Source: Microbacterium sp. Root61 (GTDB taxonomy: Bacteria; Actinomycetota; Actinomycetes; Actinomycetales; Microbacteriaceae). Taken from it: a stretch of DNA of 64,000 nucleotides. Location: positions 2,725,760 through 2,789,759 of the forward strand of contig NZ_LMGU01000001.1 in assembly GCF_001427525.1 (NCBI RefSeq), read 5' to 3'. Of the stretch, positions 8,802-16,729 are shown piece after piece (position 1 is the first letter of the stretch; the number at the start of each line of letters is the position of its first letter). A program made the position numbers and the translations under genes. The notes under the pieces were generated by a model. The model made no database searches and had not been told where the DNA came from. It worked only from the letters and a program-made list of their open reading frames with translations.

Positions 8802-9785
8802 ATGACCTCCCGTCGCATCCTTCCCGTGCTCGCTCTCGCCGCTGCATCCGCCGTCGTTCTGGCCGGATGCGCGTCGACGGATGCCGGGGCCGACGACGGA
8901 CGCATCTCGATCGTCGCGTCGACCAACGTCTACGGGCAGATCGCGCAGGAGGTCGGCGGCGACCTCGTGGACGTCTCGGCGATCGTCTCGTCCGCCGCGC
9001 AGGACCCGCATTCGTTCGAGGCCAGCGCGCGCGATCAGCTCAGCGTCAACCGCGCCGACCTCATCATCGAGAACGGTGCCGGCTACGACGCGTTCATGGA
9101 TGCCCTGATCGAGTCGAGCGCGGCGGATGCCCCGGTCATCACGGCGGCCGAGCTGTCGCCCGAATGGCCCGCGGACGACCACGGCGACGACGCCGAGCAT
9201 GACGACCACGCCGACGACGATCACGGTCACGATGACCACGACCACATCGAGGGGTTCAACGAGCACGTCTGGTACGACCCGGCGACGATGGGTGCGCTCG
9301 CGACCGAGATCGCGCACGAGCTGGGCGAGCTCGACCCCGACAACGCCGCCACATTCGAGGCGAACGCCGCCACCTTCCAGAGCGGGATCGACGGCCTCGC
9401 CGCCGCGCTGGCGAAGGTAGAGGCATCCGCCGGGGGTGCCGGCGTCTTCGTGACCGAACCCGCCCCCGTGTACCTCCTGCTCGCCGCCGGGCTGACGGAT
9501 CTGACCCCTCCCGCGTTCAGCGAGTCGGTCGAGCAGGGGCAGGACGTGCCTCCGGCCACGCTGCTGGCCGCGCTCGACCTGCTGCGCTCGGGCGACGTGG
9601 ACGTGCTGATCGCCAACGCCCAGACCGGCGGAGCCGAGACGACGCAGGTCATCGACGAGGCCGAGACGCAGAAGATTCCGGTGCTCGAGTTCACAGAGAC
9701 CCTCCCGGACGGCGAGACTTACCTGCAATGGATGCAGCAGAACATCGACGCGCTGACCACGGCGCTGGCGCAGCCGGCCCCGTGA
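8802..9785 (+). CDS. znuA: Zinc ABC transporter substrate-binding lipoprotein
   Basis: A 327-residue extracytoplasmic binding protein of the cluster A-I metal family. The signal peptide ends in the lipobox LAGC with lipidated Cys23. A loop at about residues 124-157 is very rich in His and Asp (alternating HDDH and DHGHDDH), the zinc-scavenging loop typical of ZnuA rather than manganese-binding homologues. The fold otherwise matches the family, including FNEHVWYD just after the loop and FVTEPAPVYLL in the second lobe. It is first in a three-gene operon and begins six bases after a Zur-covered -10 element. Its stop overlaps the start of the ATPase gene. Confidence 0.92.
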   Translation: MTSRRILPVLALAAASAVVLAGCASTDAGADDGRISIVASTNVYGQIAQEVGGDLVDVSAIVSSAAQDPHSFEASARDQLSVNRADLIIENGAGYDAFMDALIESSAADAPVITAAELSPEWPADDHGDDAEHDDHADDDHGHDDHDHIEGFNEHVWYDPATMGALATEIAHELGELDPDNAATFEANAATFQSGIDGLAAALAKVEASAGGAGVFVTEPAPVYLLLAAGLTDLTPPAFSESVEQGQDVPPATLLAALDLLRSGDVDVLIANAQTGGAETTQVIDEAETQKIPVLEFTETLPDGETYLQWMQQNIDALTTALAQPAP

Positions 9786-10594
9786 CCGGCGACAACCCCC
9801 TCGAGATCACCGGCGCCGCCCTGCGCCGGGGCGACCGCGAACTGTGGTCGGGCCTGGACCTGACCGTCGCGCCGGGCGAGCTCATCGCCGTGCTCGGGCC
9901 CAGCGGGTCGGGCAAGACGACCCTGCTGCGCGCGATCCTCGGTCTGGAGCGACTCAGCGCGGGGCGCATCGTCGCTCTCGGTGAGGATGTCAAGGCCGCC
10001 GGCAACCGCCGCATCGGGTACATCCCGCAGCAGCGCCCACTGCCGCGCGACACTGCGCTGCGCGGCCGCGACCTCATCGCGCTCGGCGTCGACGGACACC
10101 GCTTCGGCTTCCCGATCCCGCGCAAGGGCGACAAGAAGCGCATCGACGCACTGATCGACGCGGTCGGGGCTCGGGGCTTCGCCGACCGCCCGGTCGGGCT
10201 GCTCTCCGGCGGCGAGCAGCAGCGACTGCGTACCGGTCAGGCCCTCGCCGACGACCCGCGCCTGCTGCTGTGCGACGAGCCGCTCACCAGCCTCGACCTC
10301 GCCAACCAGCAGGCCGTCGTCGGGCTCATCGACCGGCACCGCAAGGAGACCGGCGCCGCCGTGCTGCTGGTCACCCACGACATCAACCCCGTCCTGGGCA
10401 AGGTCGACCGCATCCTGTACCTGACCAACGGCCGGTTCACCCTCGGCACCCCCGACGAGGTGCTCAACTCGCGCGTGCTCACCGACCTCTACGGGGCACC
10501 CGTCTTCGTGCTGCGCGCCGGCGACCGGCTCGTGGTCGTCGGAGCACCGGATGCCGAGGCATCCCATCACCATCACGAGGGGGAACCCGCGTGA
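9782..10594 (+). CDS. znuC: Zinc ABC transporter ATP-binding protein
   Basis: A 270-residue ABC ATPase powering zinc import. Walker A is GPSGSGKTT with Lys45, the signature is LSGGEQQR at about 141-148, Walker B is LLLCDEP at about 160-166, and the switch His is in LVTHDIN. The C-terminus has a His cluster (SHHHHEG) that could bind metal. The GTG at 9782 overlaps the znuA stop in GTGA; in-frame codons further upstream lie inside znuA and encode no conserved sequence. The permease starts within the last four bases of this gene. One oddity is RTGQALADDPRLLL, with Thr-Gly where Arg-Ala-Ala-Leu is usual after the signature. Confidence 0.92.
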   Translation: MTGDNPLEITGAALRRGDRELWSGLDLTVAPGELIAVLGPSGSGKTTLLRAILGLERLSAGRIVALGEDVKAAGNRRIGYIPQQRPLPRDTALRGRDLIALGVDGHRFGFPIPRKGDKKRIDALIDAVGARGFADRPVGLLSGGEQQRLRTGQALADDPRLLLCDEPLTSLDLANQQAVVGLIDRHRKETGAAVLLVTHDINPVLGKVDRILYLTNGRFTLGTPDEVLNSRVLTDLYGAPVFVLRAGDRLVVVGAPDAEASHHHHEGEPA

Positions 10595-11457
10595 ACTGGC
10601 CCGATGTCTGGGACGCCATGTTCGGCGGGCTCTCCGATTACGGCGCGATCCTCGCGCTGGTGTCGAACTCGGTCATCGCCGGTGCGGTCCTCGGACTTGT
10701 CGGCGGACTCGTGGGCGTCTTCGTCATGCAGCGCGACATGGCGTTCGCGGTGCACGGCATCAGCGAGCTCTCGTTCGCCGGCGCGGCAGCCGCGCTCCTC
10801 ATCGGCGTCGACGTCGTGACCGGATCGATCATCGGGTCGCTCATCGCGGCCGCCGTGATCGGGGTGCTCGGCGCGCGGGCACGCGATCGCAACTCGATCA
10901 TCGGCGTGCTGATGCCCTTCGGTCTCGGCCTCGGCATCCTGTTCCTCTCGCTCTACGACGGACGCAGCGCGAACCGCTTCAGCCTGCTCACCGGCCAGAT
11001 CGTGTCGGTGCAGAACGACCAGCTCGGCTGGCTGATCGCGATCAGCGCGTTCGTCATGATCGGGATGCTGCTGATCTGGCGCCCGCTGCGCTTCGACTCC
11101 CTCGACCCGCAGTCCGCCGCCGCCCGAGGCGTGCCGACGACCGCGGTCTCGCTCGTGTTCATGCTGCTGCTCGGCCTGATCGTCGCCGTCAGCGTGCACA
11201 TCATCGGCGCGCTGCTCGTGATGGCGCTGGTGGTCACGCCGGCCGCCGCGGCCATGCGCATCGCCTCCGGCCCCCTGGCGGTGCCGCTGTGGGCCGCCCT
11301 GTTCGGCTTCGTGTCGGGCGTCGGCGGCATCCTGCTCGCGATCATGGGCACGCTGCCGGTGAGCCCGTACATCACGACCGTGTCGTTCGTCATCTACCTG
11401 GTGTGCCGCTTCATCGGCAACCGCCGCGACCGCGTCACGAGGTCGGCGCATGAGTGA
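10591..11457 (+). CDS. znuB: Zinc ABC transporter permease
   Basis: A 288-residue integral membrane protein of the ABC-3 permease family, with about eight or nine hydrophobic helices starting near residue 18. MQRDMAFAVHGISELSFAGAA near residues 46-66 is the family hallmark, and VVTPAAAAMRIA near 215 marks the ATPase-coupling region. Two copies would form the membrane channel with ZnuC. The GTG start overlaps the znuC stop in GTGA. It is the last gene of the znuACB operon; 121 bases follow before zur, which has its own -10 element. Confidence 0.92.
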   Translation: MNWPDVWDAMFGGLSDYGAILALVSNSVIAGAVLGLVGGLVGVFVMQRDMAFAVHGISELSFAGAAAALLIGVDVVTGSIIGSLIAAAVIGVLGARARDRNSIIGVLMPFGLGLGILFLSLYDGRSANRFSLLTGQIVSVQNDQLGWLIAISAFVMIGMLLIWRPLRFDSLDPQSAAARGVPTTAVSLVFMLLLGLIVAVSVHIIGALLVMALVVTPAAAAMRIASGPLAVPLWAALFGFVSGVGGILLAIMGTLPVSPYITTVSFVIYLVCRFIGNRRDRVTRSAHE

Positions 11458-11566
11458 GAGACGCGATTCCCGGACGGTCTGCCGTTTCTCGGCAGGGGTC
11501 GGGGTCTCGGTACGGGGCACGGCCGGTGCGAGGGCCCGCGTCGGGGCCGCACTCAGGCCCCGCGGG

Positions 11567-11572
11567 TAGGAT
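11567..11572 (+). promoter_or_regulatory. -10 element TAGGAT of zur
   Basis: TAGGAT ends six bases before the zur ATG, with no ribosome binding site between, again fitting a leaderless transcript. No Zur-type palindrome is visible in the 121-base gap before zur, so autoregulation is not supported. Confidence 0.5.
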
Positions 11573-11578
11573 TCGGGC

Positions 11579-11995
11579 ATGGTCGTTCAGCGGAACACGT
11601 GGCAGCGCGAGCGGGTGCGCGAAGCCCTCGCCGACGCGCGCGGCTTCGTCAGCGCGCAGAGCCTGCACGCGACCCTCCGCGACGAGAACACCGGCATCGG
11701 CCTGGCCACCGTCTACCGCGCCCTGGCCGGACTGACCGCCCAGGGCGAGGCGGATTCGCTGCAGAGTCCCGAGGGCGAGAGCCTCTACCGCGCGTGCGCG
11801 AGTCCGGGCCACCACCACCACCTGATCTGCCGCTCGTGCGGGCTGACCGTCGAGATCGAGGCCTCCGACGTCGAGCAGTGGGCGCGCCGGACGGCCGCCA
11901 CCCACGGGTTCAGCGAGGCCGAGCACGTTGTCGACATCTTCGGGCTGTGCAGTCCGTGCGCGCGGGCGCGGGCCAGTGAGCGTGACGCGGGATAG
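11579..11995 (+). CDS. zur: Zinc uptake regulator, Fur family
   Basis: A 138-residue DNA-binding repressor. The N-terminal winged helix (about residues 7-70) includes the recognition region TGIGLATVYRAL; a His run HHHH at 78-81 begins the dimerisation and metal domain, and structural zinc is held by Cys84/Cys87 and Cys124/Cys127. The location between znuACB and a zinc-linked permease, with a Zur box before znuA, favours Zur over Fur or PerR. It is expected to bind the znuA operator when zinc is sufficient. The downstream permease start lies inside its 3' end (20-base overlap). Confidence 0.92.
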   Translation: MVVQRNTWQRERVREALADARGFVSAQSLHATLRDENTGIGLATVYRALAGLTAQGEADSLQSPEGESLYRACASPGHHHHLICRSCGLTVEIEASDVEQWARRTAATHGFSEAEHVVDIFGLCSPCARARASERDAG

Positions 11996-13001
11996 CACGC
12001 TCGCCCCGACGCGCTCCGGGCCGGGGCGGGTCATCGGAGCAGTGGTCATCGGTGCCGCCGTCGTGGTGGGGCTGTTCGTCATCGACGCCGTCGCGCCGTC
12101 GCTGTTCGAGGCATCCCTCCCCACCCGTGCGCAGGACGGTCTGACGCTCGCGATCAGCGTGCTCATCGAGTCGATGCCGTTCGTGGCGCTCGGGGTGGTG
12201 CTGTCGATCGTCGTGCAGGTGTGGGTGCCACCGGGAGTGATCGAACGATGGATGCCGCGGCGCGCGTGGGCGCGACGCGCGGTGCTGTCGCTCCTGGGCA
12301 TGGTCGTGCCGGTGTGCGAGTGCGGCAACGTGCCGTTCGCGCGCGGGCTGATGATCCGTGGGTTCACCGTGCCCGAGACGATGACGTTCCTGATCGCGGC
12401 GCCCATCGTGAACCCCATCGTGATCATCACGACCCATCAGGCCTTCGGCTTCTCGGACGGCATCCTGATCGCCCGTCTCGTGGGCGGGTTCCTCATCGCG
12501 AACCTCATCGGCTGGCTGTACAGCCGCCACCCCGACCCCGACGGACTGCTCACCGACCGGTTCCGCGCGACGTGCGAGATCGTCACGCACGAACCGGGCA
12601 GCCGCGGCCGCCGCAGCCTGGCCCAGTTCGTCATCGAGCTGCGCGCGGTCATGCCGGCGCTCGTGATCGGCTCCGCGCTCGCCGGGGCCGTGCAGGTGCT
12701 GGTGCCGCGCGAGGCCCTCCTGGCGATCGGCTCGAACCCCGCCCTGTCGATCGTCGCGATGATGGCCCTCGCGATGGTCGTGTCGATCTGTTCCAACGTC
12801 GATTCGTTCTTCGCGCTGTCGTTCGCCTCCACCTTCACCCCCGGCGCGATCGTCGCGTTCCTCCTGGTCGGGCCACTGGTCGACGTGAAGATGCTCGCGC
12901 TGATGCGCACGACCTTCCGCACCCGCGTGCTGGTCGGGCTTGTCGTGATCGTGGTGCTGTCCGCCTTCGCCATCGGAGTGGTGGTGAATCTCCTTGCGTA
13001 G
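11976..13001 (+). CDS. ArsP/UPF0718-type permease
   Basis: A 341-residue membrane protein with about eight or nine helices from the PF03773 family, in which members move metals or metalloid compounds across the membrane. Conserved landmarks are VPVCECGNVPFARGL with Cys114 and Cys116, PIVNPIVIITT, and SNVDSFFALSF in the second half. In actinobacteria this family is paired with a TIGR03943 protein and often sits with Zur targets, as here, so zinc handling is the best guess; direction of transport is not clear. GTG codons at 11976 and 11982 are both possible starts; the first is given. The partner gene begins 8 bases before its stop codon ends. Confidence 0.8.
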   Translation: MSVTRDSTLAPTRSGPGRVIGAVVIGAAVVVGLFVIDAVAPSLFEASLPTRAQDGLTLAISVLIESMPFVALGVVLSIVVQVWVPPGVIERWMPRRAWARRAVLSLLGMVVPVCECGNVPFARGLMIRGFTVPETMTFLIAAPIVNPIVIITTHQAFGFSDGILIARLVGGFLIANLIGWLYSRHPDPDGLLTDRFRATCEIVTHEPGSRGRRSLAQFVIELRAVMPALVIGSALAGAVQVLVPREALLAIGSNPALSIVAMMALAMVVSICSNVDSFFALSFASTFTPGAIVAFLLVGPLVDVKMLALMRTTFRTRVLVGLVVIVVLSAFAIGVVVNLLA

Positions 13002-13836
13002 CGCGGGATGGATCGGCACCCGGTGGCTGGGCGTGGGGCTGGCCGCGATCCTCGCCGTCGTCACCCTCGGGCTGGCCGTCACCGGCCGGCTCGGGCTCTA
13101 CATCAACCCCGAATCGACGTGGTTCGCGGTGAGCATGTCGATCCTCGTGCTGATCGGCACGGTCGCGAGCTTCGCCCTGCCGCTCGGCGCCGAGGCCGAT
13201 CACGGACACGACCACGGCGCGGCGGAGCCGGACATCCACGCCGCGGCCGAGCTGGACACGCACGCCGCGGCCGACACCACGGGCGCTCTGCGCGGGGCCG
13301 TGCACGAGCACGACACGCACCCACGGATCACCCCGGGATTCGTCGCGGCCGTCGCCGGCGGGGTCGTCGCCTCCACCGTCGTGGTCTGCATCCTCGTCCT
13401 CCCGCCCGCGTCGCTGTCGGCCGAGCTCGCGATGTCGCGCGACACCGGCGCCGCGCCGCTGTTCGCGGGGCAGGATGCCGTCATCCTCGCCTCGACGGGC
13501 GATACCTCGTCGTTCGGGGTGGGCGATTGGGCCGGCGTCTTCGCGACCGCGACGAACCCGGATGCATTTGCCGGCGACCCCGTGACCCTGACCGGATTCG
13601 CGACGCCCGCCGCCGACGGCGCCGACGGATTCCAGCTGACGCGCCTGGTGATCACGCACTGCGTGATCGACGCGCAGCCCGCGAGCATCCCCGTCGTGGT
13701 CGCGGGTGCGACTCCGAGCACCGGCGAATGGGTGACGGTGACCGGCACGGTCCGCTCCGACCCGGACGGCGCGCTGTACATCGACGCGACCTCGGTCGAG
13801 TCGGTCCCCGAGCCGAAGAACCCGTATGAGTACTGA
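12994..13836 (+). CDS. TIGR03943-family permease partner protein
   Basis: A 280-residue membrane-anchored protein with three hydrophobic segments (about 9-29, 40-62 and 112-136) and a long extracytoplasmic C-terminal domain. A His/Asp-rich stretch (DHGHDHG, then EHDTH) between segments two and three looks metal binding. The C-terminal domain contains RLVITHCVIDAQP, the conserved Cys-Val-Ile-Asp motif of this family. It starts with TTG overlapping the stop of the permease gene, so the two are coupled and probably form one complex. The downstream gene starts within its last 11 bases. Confidence 0.78.
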   Translation: MRSAGWIGTRWLGVGLAAILAVVTLGLAVTGRLGLYINPESTWFAVSMSILVLIGTVASFALPLGAEADHGHDHGAAEPDIHAAAELDTHAAADTTGALRGAVHEHDTHPRITPGFVAAVAGGVVASTVVVCILVLPPASLSAELAMSRDTGAAPLFAGQDAVILASTGDTSSFGVGDWAGVFATATNPDAFAGDPVTLTGFATPAADGADGFQLTRLVITHCVIDAQPASIPVVVAGATPSTGEWVTVTGTVRSDPDGALYIDATSVESVPEPKNPYEY

Positions 13837-15259
13837 CGCCCCCACCCGCCGCACGACTGCGCGGAAGCGGCGCGGGCGCGCGTTCGTGCTGTCGTTCGCG
13901 GTCGTCGCGGTGGCGCTCGCCGTCGTCGGACTCGCGGGAGCCGCGGCGACCACGGCGCAGGGCCCCCGCGTGACGGACGTGCAGGTGGATCCGGCAGCCG
14001 CGGTCGCGGCATCCGGTTCTCGGATGATCCTCACCACGACCCAGTCGCTGCACGAGGTGGACGCGAGCCAGGTGACGGTGAGTCCCGCGACACCCTTCAC
14101 CGTGGACACCTCCGGGCGCAGCGTCGGCGTGCGGTTCCTGCTGCCGCTGCACGACGACACCGCGTACACGGTGCGCATCGACGATGTCGAAGGCCTCGGC
14201 GGCGGGCCCGCCGCGACGCTCTCCGAGTCGTTCCGCACTCCGCCCATCGAGGTGTTCCTGCTCACCCGCGGTGAACAGAGCGACACGATCTTCCGCACGG
14301 ATCTGAGTGGGGAGAGCGCCATCCCCGTCTTCACCGACGATCACATCGAAGACTTCCGGGCGACCTCCAGCCATCTCGTGGTGTCGGTCCGGACCCCCGA
14401 CGACATCGCCGAACTGATCGTCACCGACCTCGACGGCACCGGGCAGCGCACCCTGCCGCTGCCCGGCGACGGCGTCATCACGAACCTGCAGAGCGCCGAC
14501 CGCGGCGAGCTCATCGGGTACACCTACTCGGATGCCGACCTCAGCGACGCGGGAGGCCGGGAGAGTGCGCTGTACACCGCATCGCTGAAGGATGCCGCGG
14601 CCGACGACGCGCCCACCTCCGTGGCGATCACGGGGGCCGAGCCGCGGGTCGCCGAATGGCGTTTCGTGCCCGACACCGACAGCATCCTGCTCCTGGACTT
14701 CGCCGGGGCCTTGCTGCTGACCGATGCGACCGGGGCGGACCCGGTCTCGCTCGGAGCCGCCGTCGCGATCGACGGCATCGCCCGAGGATCCTCGCACGCG
14801 GTGATCCAACGCGCCGATGGACTCTTCGTGCTCGACCTCACCGACGGCACCGAGACGCCGCTGGTCGATCCGGTGAGCGACCTCGGCACTCCTCGGGCGG
14901 TGACGCCGCTCCCGGGCGAAGGCGCGGGGACGCTCCGCACGTTCTCCCTCGTGTACGAGAATGCCGCCGTGCTGTCCACGACCGTCGCACTCGTCGCGGA
15001 CGACGGCACCACCACCCCCGTCTTCGAGGTCGACCCTGCCGATGCCGTGCTGCAGACGTGCACCTCGCCCAGCGGGCGCTACGCGGCGATCCTGGTTGCC
15101 CCCGACATCGTCGACAACCGCTACGACACCTACATGCTGCCGATCCCGCGGAAGGTGCAGACGCATGTCGTCGAACTGGGCGACGTGCCCGAGGCGGAGC
15201 GCGAAGTCGTCGCGATGACGGGCTTCGACATCTCGTGGTGCCAGGTGCCCCCGCGATGA
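13826..15259 (+). CDS. Membrane-anchored protein with predicted beta-propeller-like domain
   Basis: A 477-residue protein with a short basic cytoplasmic tail, one signal-anchor helix at about residues 18-42 and a large extracytoplasmic part. The exported region alternates short beta-strand units such as SHLVVSVRTPDD, ELIVTDLDGTG and GLFVLDLTDGT, a TolB/propeller-like pattern, preceded by an Ig-like segment at about 50-135. No catalytic motif is seen and no named family is recognised. It is coupled to the zinc-related genes upstream and to the glycosylase gene downstream by overlaps, so it may be part of that operon without sharing a function. Confidence 0.6.
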   Translation: MSTDAPTRRTTARKRRGRAFVLSFAVVAVALAVVGLAGAAATTAQGPRVTDVQVDPAAAVAASGSRMILTTTQSLHEVDASQVTVSPATPFTVDTSGRSVGVRFLLPLHDDTAYTVRIDDVEGLGGGPAATLSESFRTPPIEVFLLTRGEQSDTIFRTDLSGESAIPVFTDDHIEDFRATSSHLVVSVRTPDDIAELIVTDLDGTGQRTLPLPGDGVITNLQSADRGELIGYTYSDADLSDAGGRESALYTASLKDAAADDAPTSVAITGAEPRVAEWRFVPDTDSILLLDFAGALLLTDATGADPVSLGAAVAIDGIARGSSHAVIQRADGLFVLDLTDGTETPLVDPVSDLGTPRAVTPLPGEGAGTLRTFSLVYENAAVLSTTVALVADDGTTTPVFEVDPADAVLQTCTSPSGRYAAILVAPDIVDNRYDTYMLPIPRKVQTHVVELGDVPEAEREVVAMTGFDISWCQVPPR

Positions 15260-15921
15260 ACGACGCGCTGCGCCCGGCGACGCGCGAGGACCTCGCCGGC
15301 CTGCCGGTGGAGGTGGCTCCGCGCCTGCTCGGTGCGCACCTGACGACGCTCGTGGACGGCGAGTCGGTCACCCTGCGCCTCACCGAGGTGGAGGCCTATC
15401 ACGGCCTCGGTACCGGGCCGGTGGCCGATCCCGGCTCGCACGCCCGTATGGGGCAGACGGCACGCAACGCCACCATGTGGGGTGAACCCGGGCATCTGTA
15501 CGTCTACCTCAGTCACGGCATCCACTCCTGCGTCAACGTCGTCTGCGGCCCCGAGGGCGTCGCCGGAGGAATCCTGCTGCGCGCCGGCGAGGTGATCGAC
15601 GGGACGGATGCCGCCACCCGCCGTCGCCCCGCCGCGCAGCGGCAGCGCGACCTGGCCCGCGGGCCGGGGCGTCTCGGCGACGCCGTCGGGCTGCGGCATC
15701 CGCGTCACGACGGCATCGACGCCATCACCGGTGCGGTGCTGCACGGTGCCTCGGCCCGCCTCGTGCTGCGCGCGTCGCCCCTGCCGACGATCTCGACCGG
15801 CCCGCGCGTCGGTGTCGCGGGCGCAGCCGGCACGGCCGAGTTCCCGTGGCGGTTCTGGATCACCGGCGATCCGACGGTGTCGGCGTTCCGCTGGGGACGC
15901 GGCGCGGGGCCGATCGACTGA
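15256..15921 (+). CDS. mpg: DNA-3-methyladenine glycosylase (Mpg/AAG type)
   Basis: A 221-residue base-excision-repair enzyme that removes alkylated purines from DNA. It has the AAG landmarks: catalytic Glu in RLTEVEAYHG at about 43-52, HARMGQTARNATMW around 62-75 with the base-flipping region, HLYVYLSHGIHSCVNVV at about 78-94, and GPRVGVAGAA near the C-terminus. The length is normal. ATG overlaps the stop of the previous gene in ATGA. It is the last gene of the rightward run, ending 10 bases from the convergent TetR gene. Confidence 0.93.
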   Translation: MNDALRPATREDLAGLPVEVAPRLLGAHLTTLVDGESVTLRLTEVEAYHGLGTGPVADPGSHARMGQTARNATMWGEPGHLYVYLSHGIHSCVNVVCGPEGVAGGILLRAGEVIDGTDAATRRRPAAQRQRDLARGPGRLGDAVGLRHPRHDGIDAITGAVLHGASARLVLRASPLPTISTGPRVGVAGAAGTAEFPWRFWITGDPTVSAFRWGRGAGPID

Positions 15922-15931
15922 ACTTGTCGGC

Positions 15932-16558
15932 TCAGTCCTCGAGGATCAGCCGGTGGACGGCCCGCGTCAGCCAGGTCCGGTAGGCGGACATCGTCCATCC
16001 GGCATCCGTGACGAGCTGCGTGTAGCTCTCCGGCGAGATCAGGAACGAGAGCGCTTCGGCCAGCTCGGCATCCGTACGAGCGCTGTGGCACAGGCCCTTC
16101 TCGCGGTACACGGCGATCGAGCTGAGCATGTCGTAGCGCCGATTGCCCTGCATCTCGTGCAGTCTCCGCGCCACATCGGCGTCGCTCGCGGCCGCCTCGA
16201 GCAGGCGCGGCCACAGTCGTCCGACGCGCGCGTTCGCGGAGGCCACGAAGTCGATGTGGAAGGCCAGCATCTCCTCGCCCTCCAGGACCGCGGCCTCGGC
16301 GCCGAGCTCGCGGTGGTGCAGCGGCCCTTCACCGACGTGCCCGGCGAAGGCGATGTCGAAGCTGGCGAGCAGCAGTGAGGACTTGGGGCCGTTCTGCTTG
16401 ACGGTCTCCAGCGAGACACCGGCCTCCTTGGCGATGGCCGCCAGGGAGGCTCCCGCGTAGCCGGATTCGCCGAAGACCTTGCCGGCGGCGTCGAGGATGC
16501 GGCGACGTGTCTGCGCCGCCTGCGCCTCGCGCAACGGAGAAACATAGGGAGGGGCCAT
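15932..16558 (-). CDS. TetR-family transcriptional regulator
   Basis: A 208-residue regulator. The N-terminal helix-turn-helix (about 16-62) reads RRRILDAAGKVFGESGYAGAS followed by IAKEAGVSLETVK, typical TetR; the C-terminal ligand domain is not assignable. It is divergent from a flavin-dependent oxidase with 171 bases between, so it probably represses that gene and itself, released by a small molecule handled by the oxidase. A candidate operator, ACACT-N5-AGTGT, lies 24-38 bases upstream of its start. Confidence 0.85.
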   Translation of the reverse strand: MAPPYVSPLREAQAAQTRRRILDAAGKVFGESGYAGASLAAIAKEAGVSLETVKQNGPKSSLLLASFDIAFAGHVGEGPLHHRELGAEAAVLEGEEMLAFHIDFVASANARVGRLWPRLLEAAASDADVARRLHEMQGNRRYDMLSSIAVYREKGLCHSARTDAELAEALSFLISPESYTQLVTDAGWTMSAYRTWLTRAVHRLILED

Positions 16559-16581
16559 TGACTTTCCTCACAGGGTAGTGA

Positions 16582-16596
16582 ACACTTCCAGAGTGT
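16582..16596. promoter_or_regulatory. Candidate TetR operator ACACT-N5-AGTGT
   Basis: A perfect 5-base inverted repeat with a 5-base spacer lies in the shared upstream region of the TetR gene and the flavin oxidase gene. Position and size suit a TetR dimer, but no second copy is seen and binding is inferred. Confidence 0.4.
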
Positions 16597-16729
16597 CATC
16601 AACATCCTACACACCCAGCGGTCTTGGCCACGGTCGGTATCAGCCCGACACTGAGCGACCTCATGACCGTCGCGGCCATCTGACTCCGCACTGCCGAATC
16701 CCTTCCATGTGAAAGAGAACGACCTTCCT

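Noticed and set aside
7035..9728. An 897-codon open frame on the minus strand opposite the E2 and znuA genes
   Set aside because: It is the antisense shadow of well-supported genes; GC-rich codon bias keeps that frame open, and the translation is Arg/Asp/Gly-rich with no domain.
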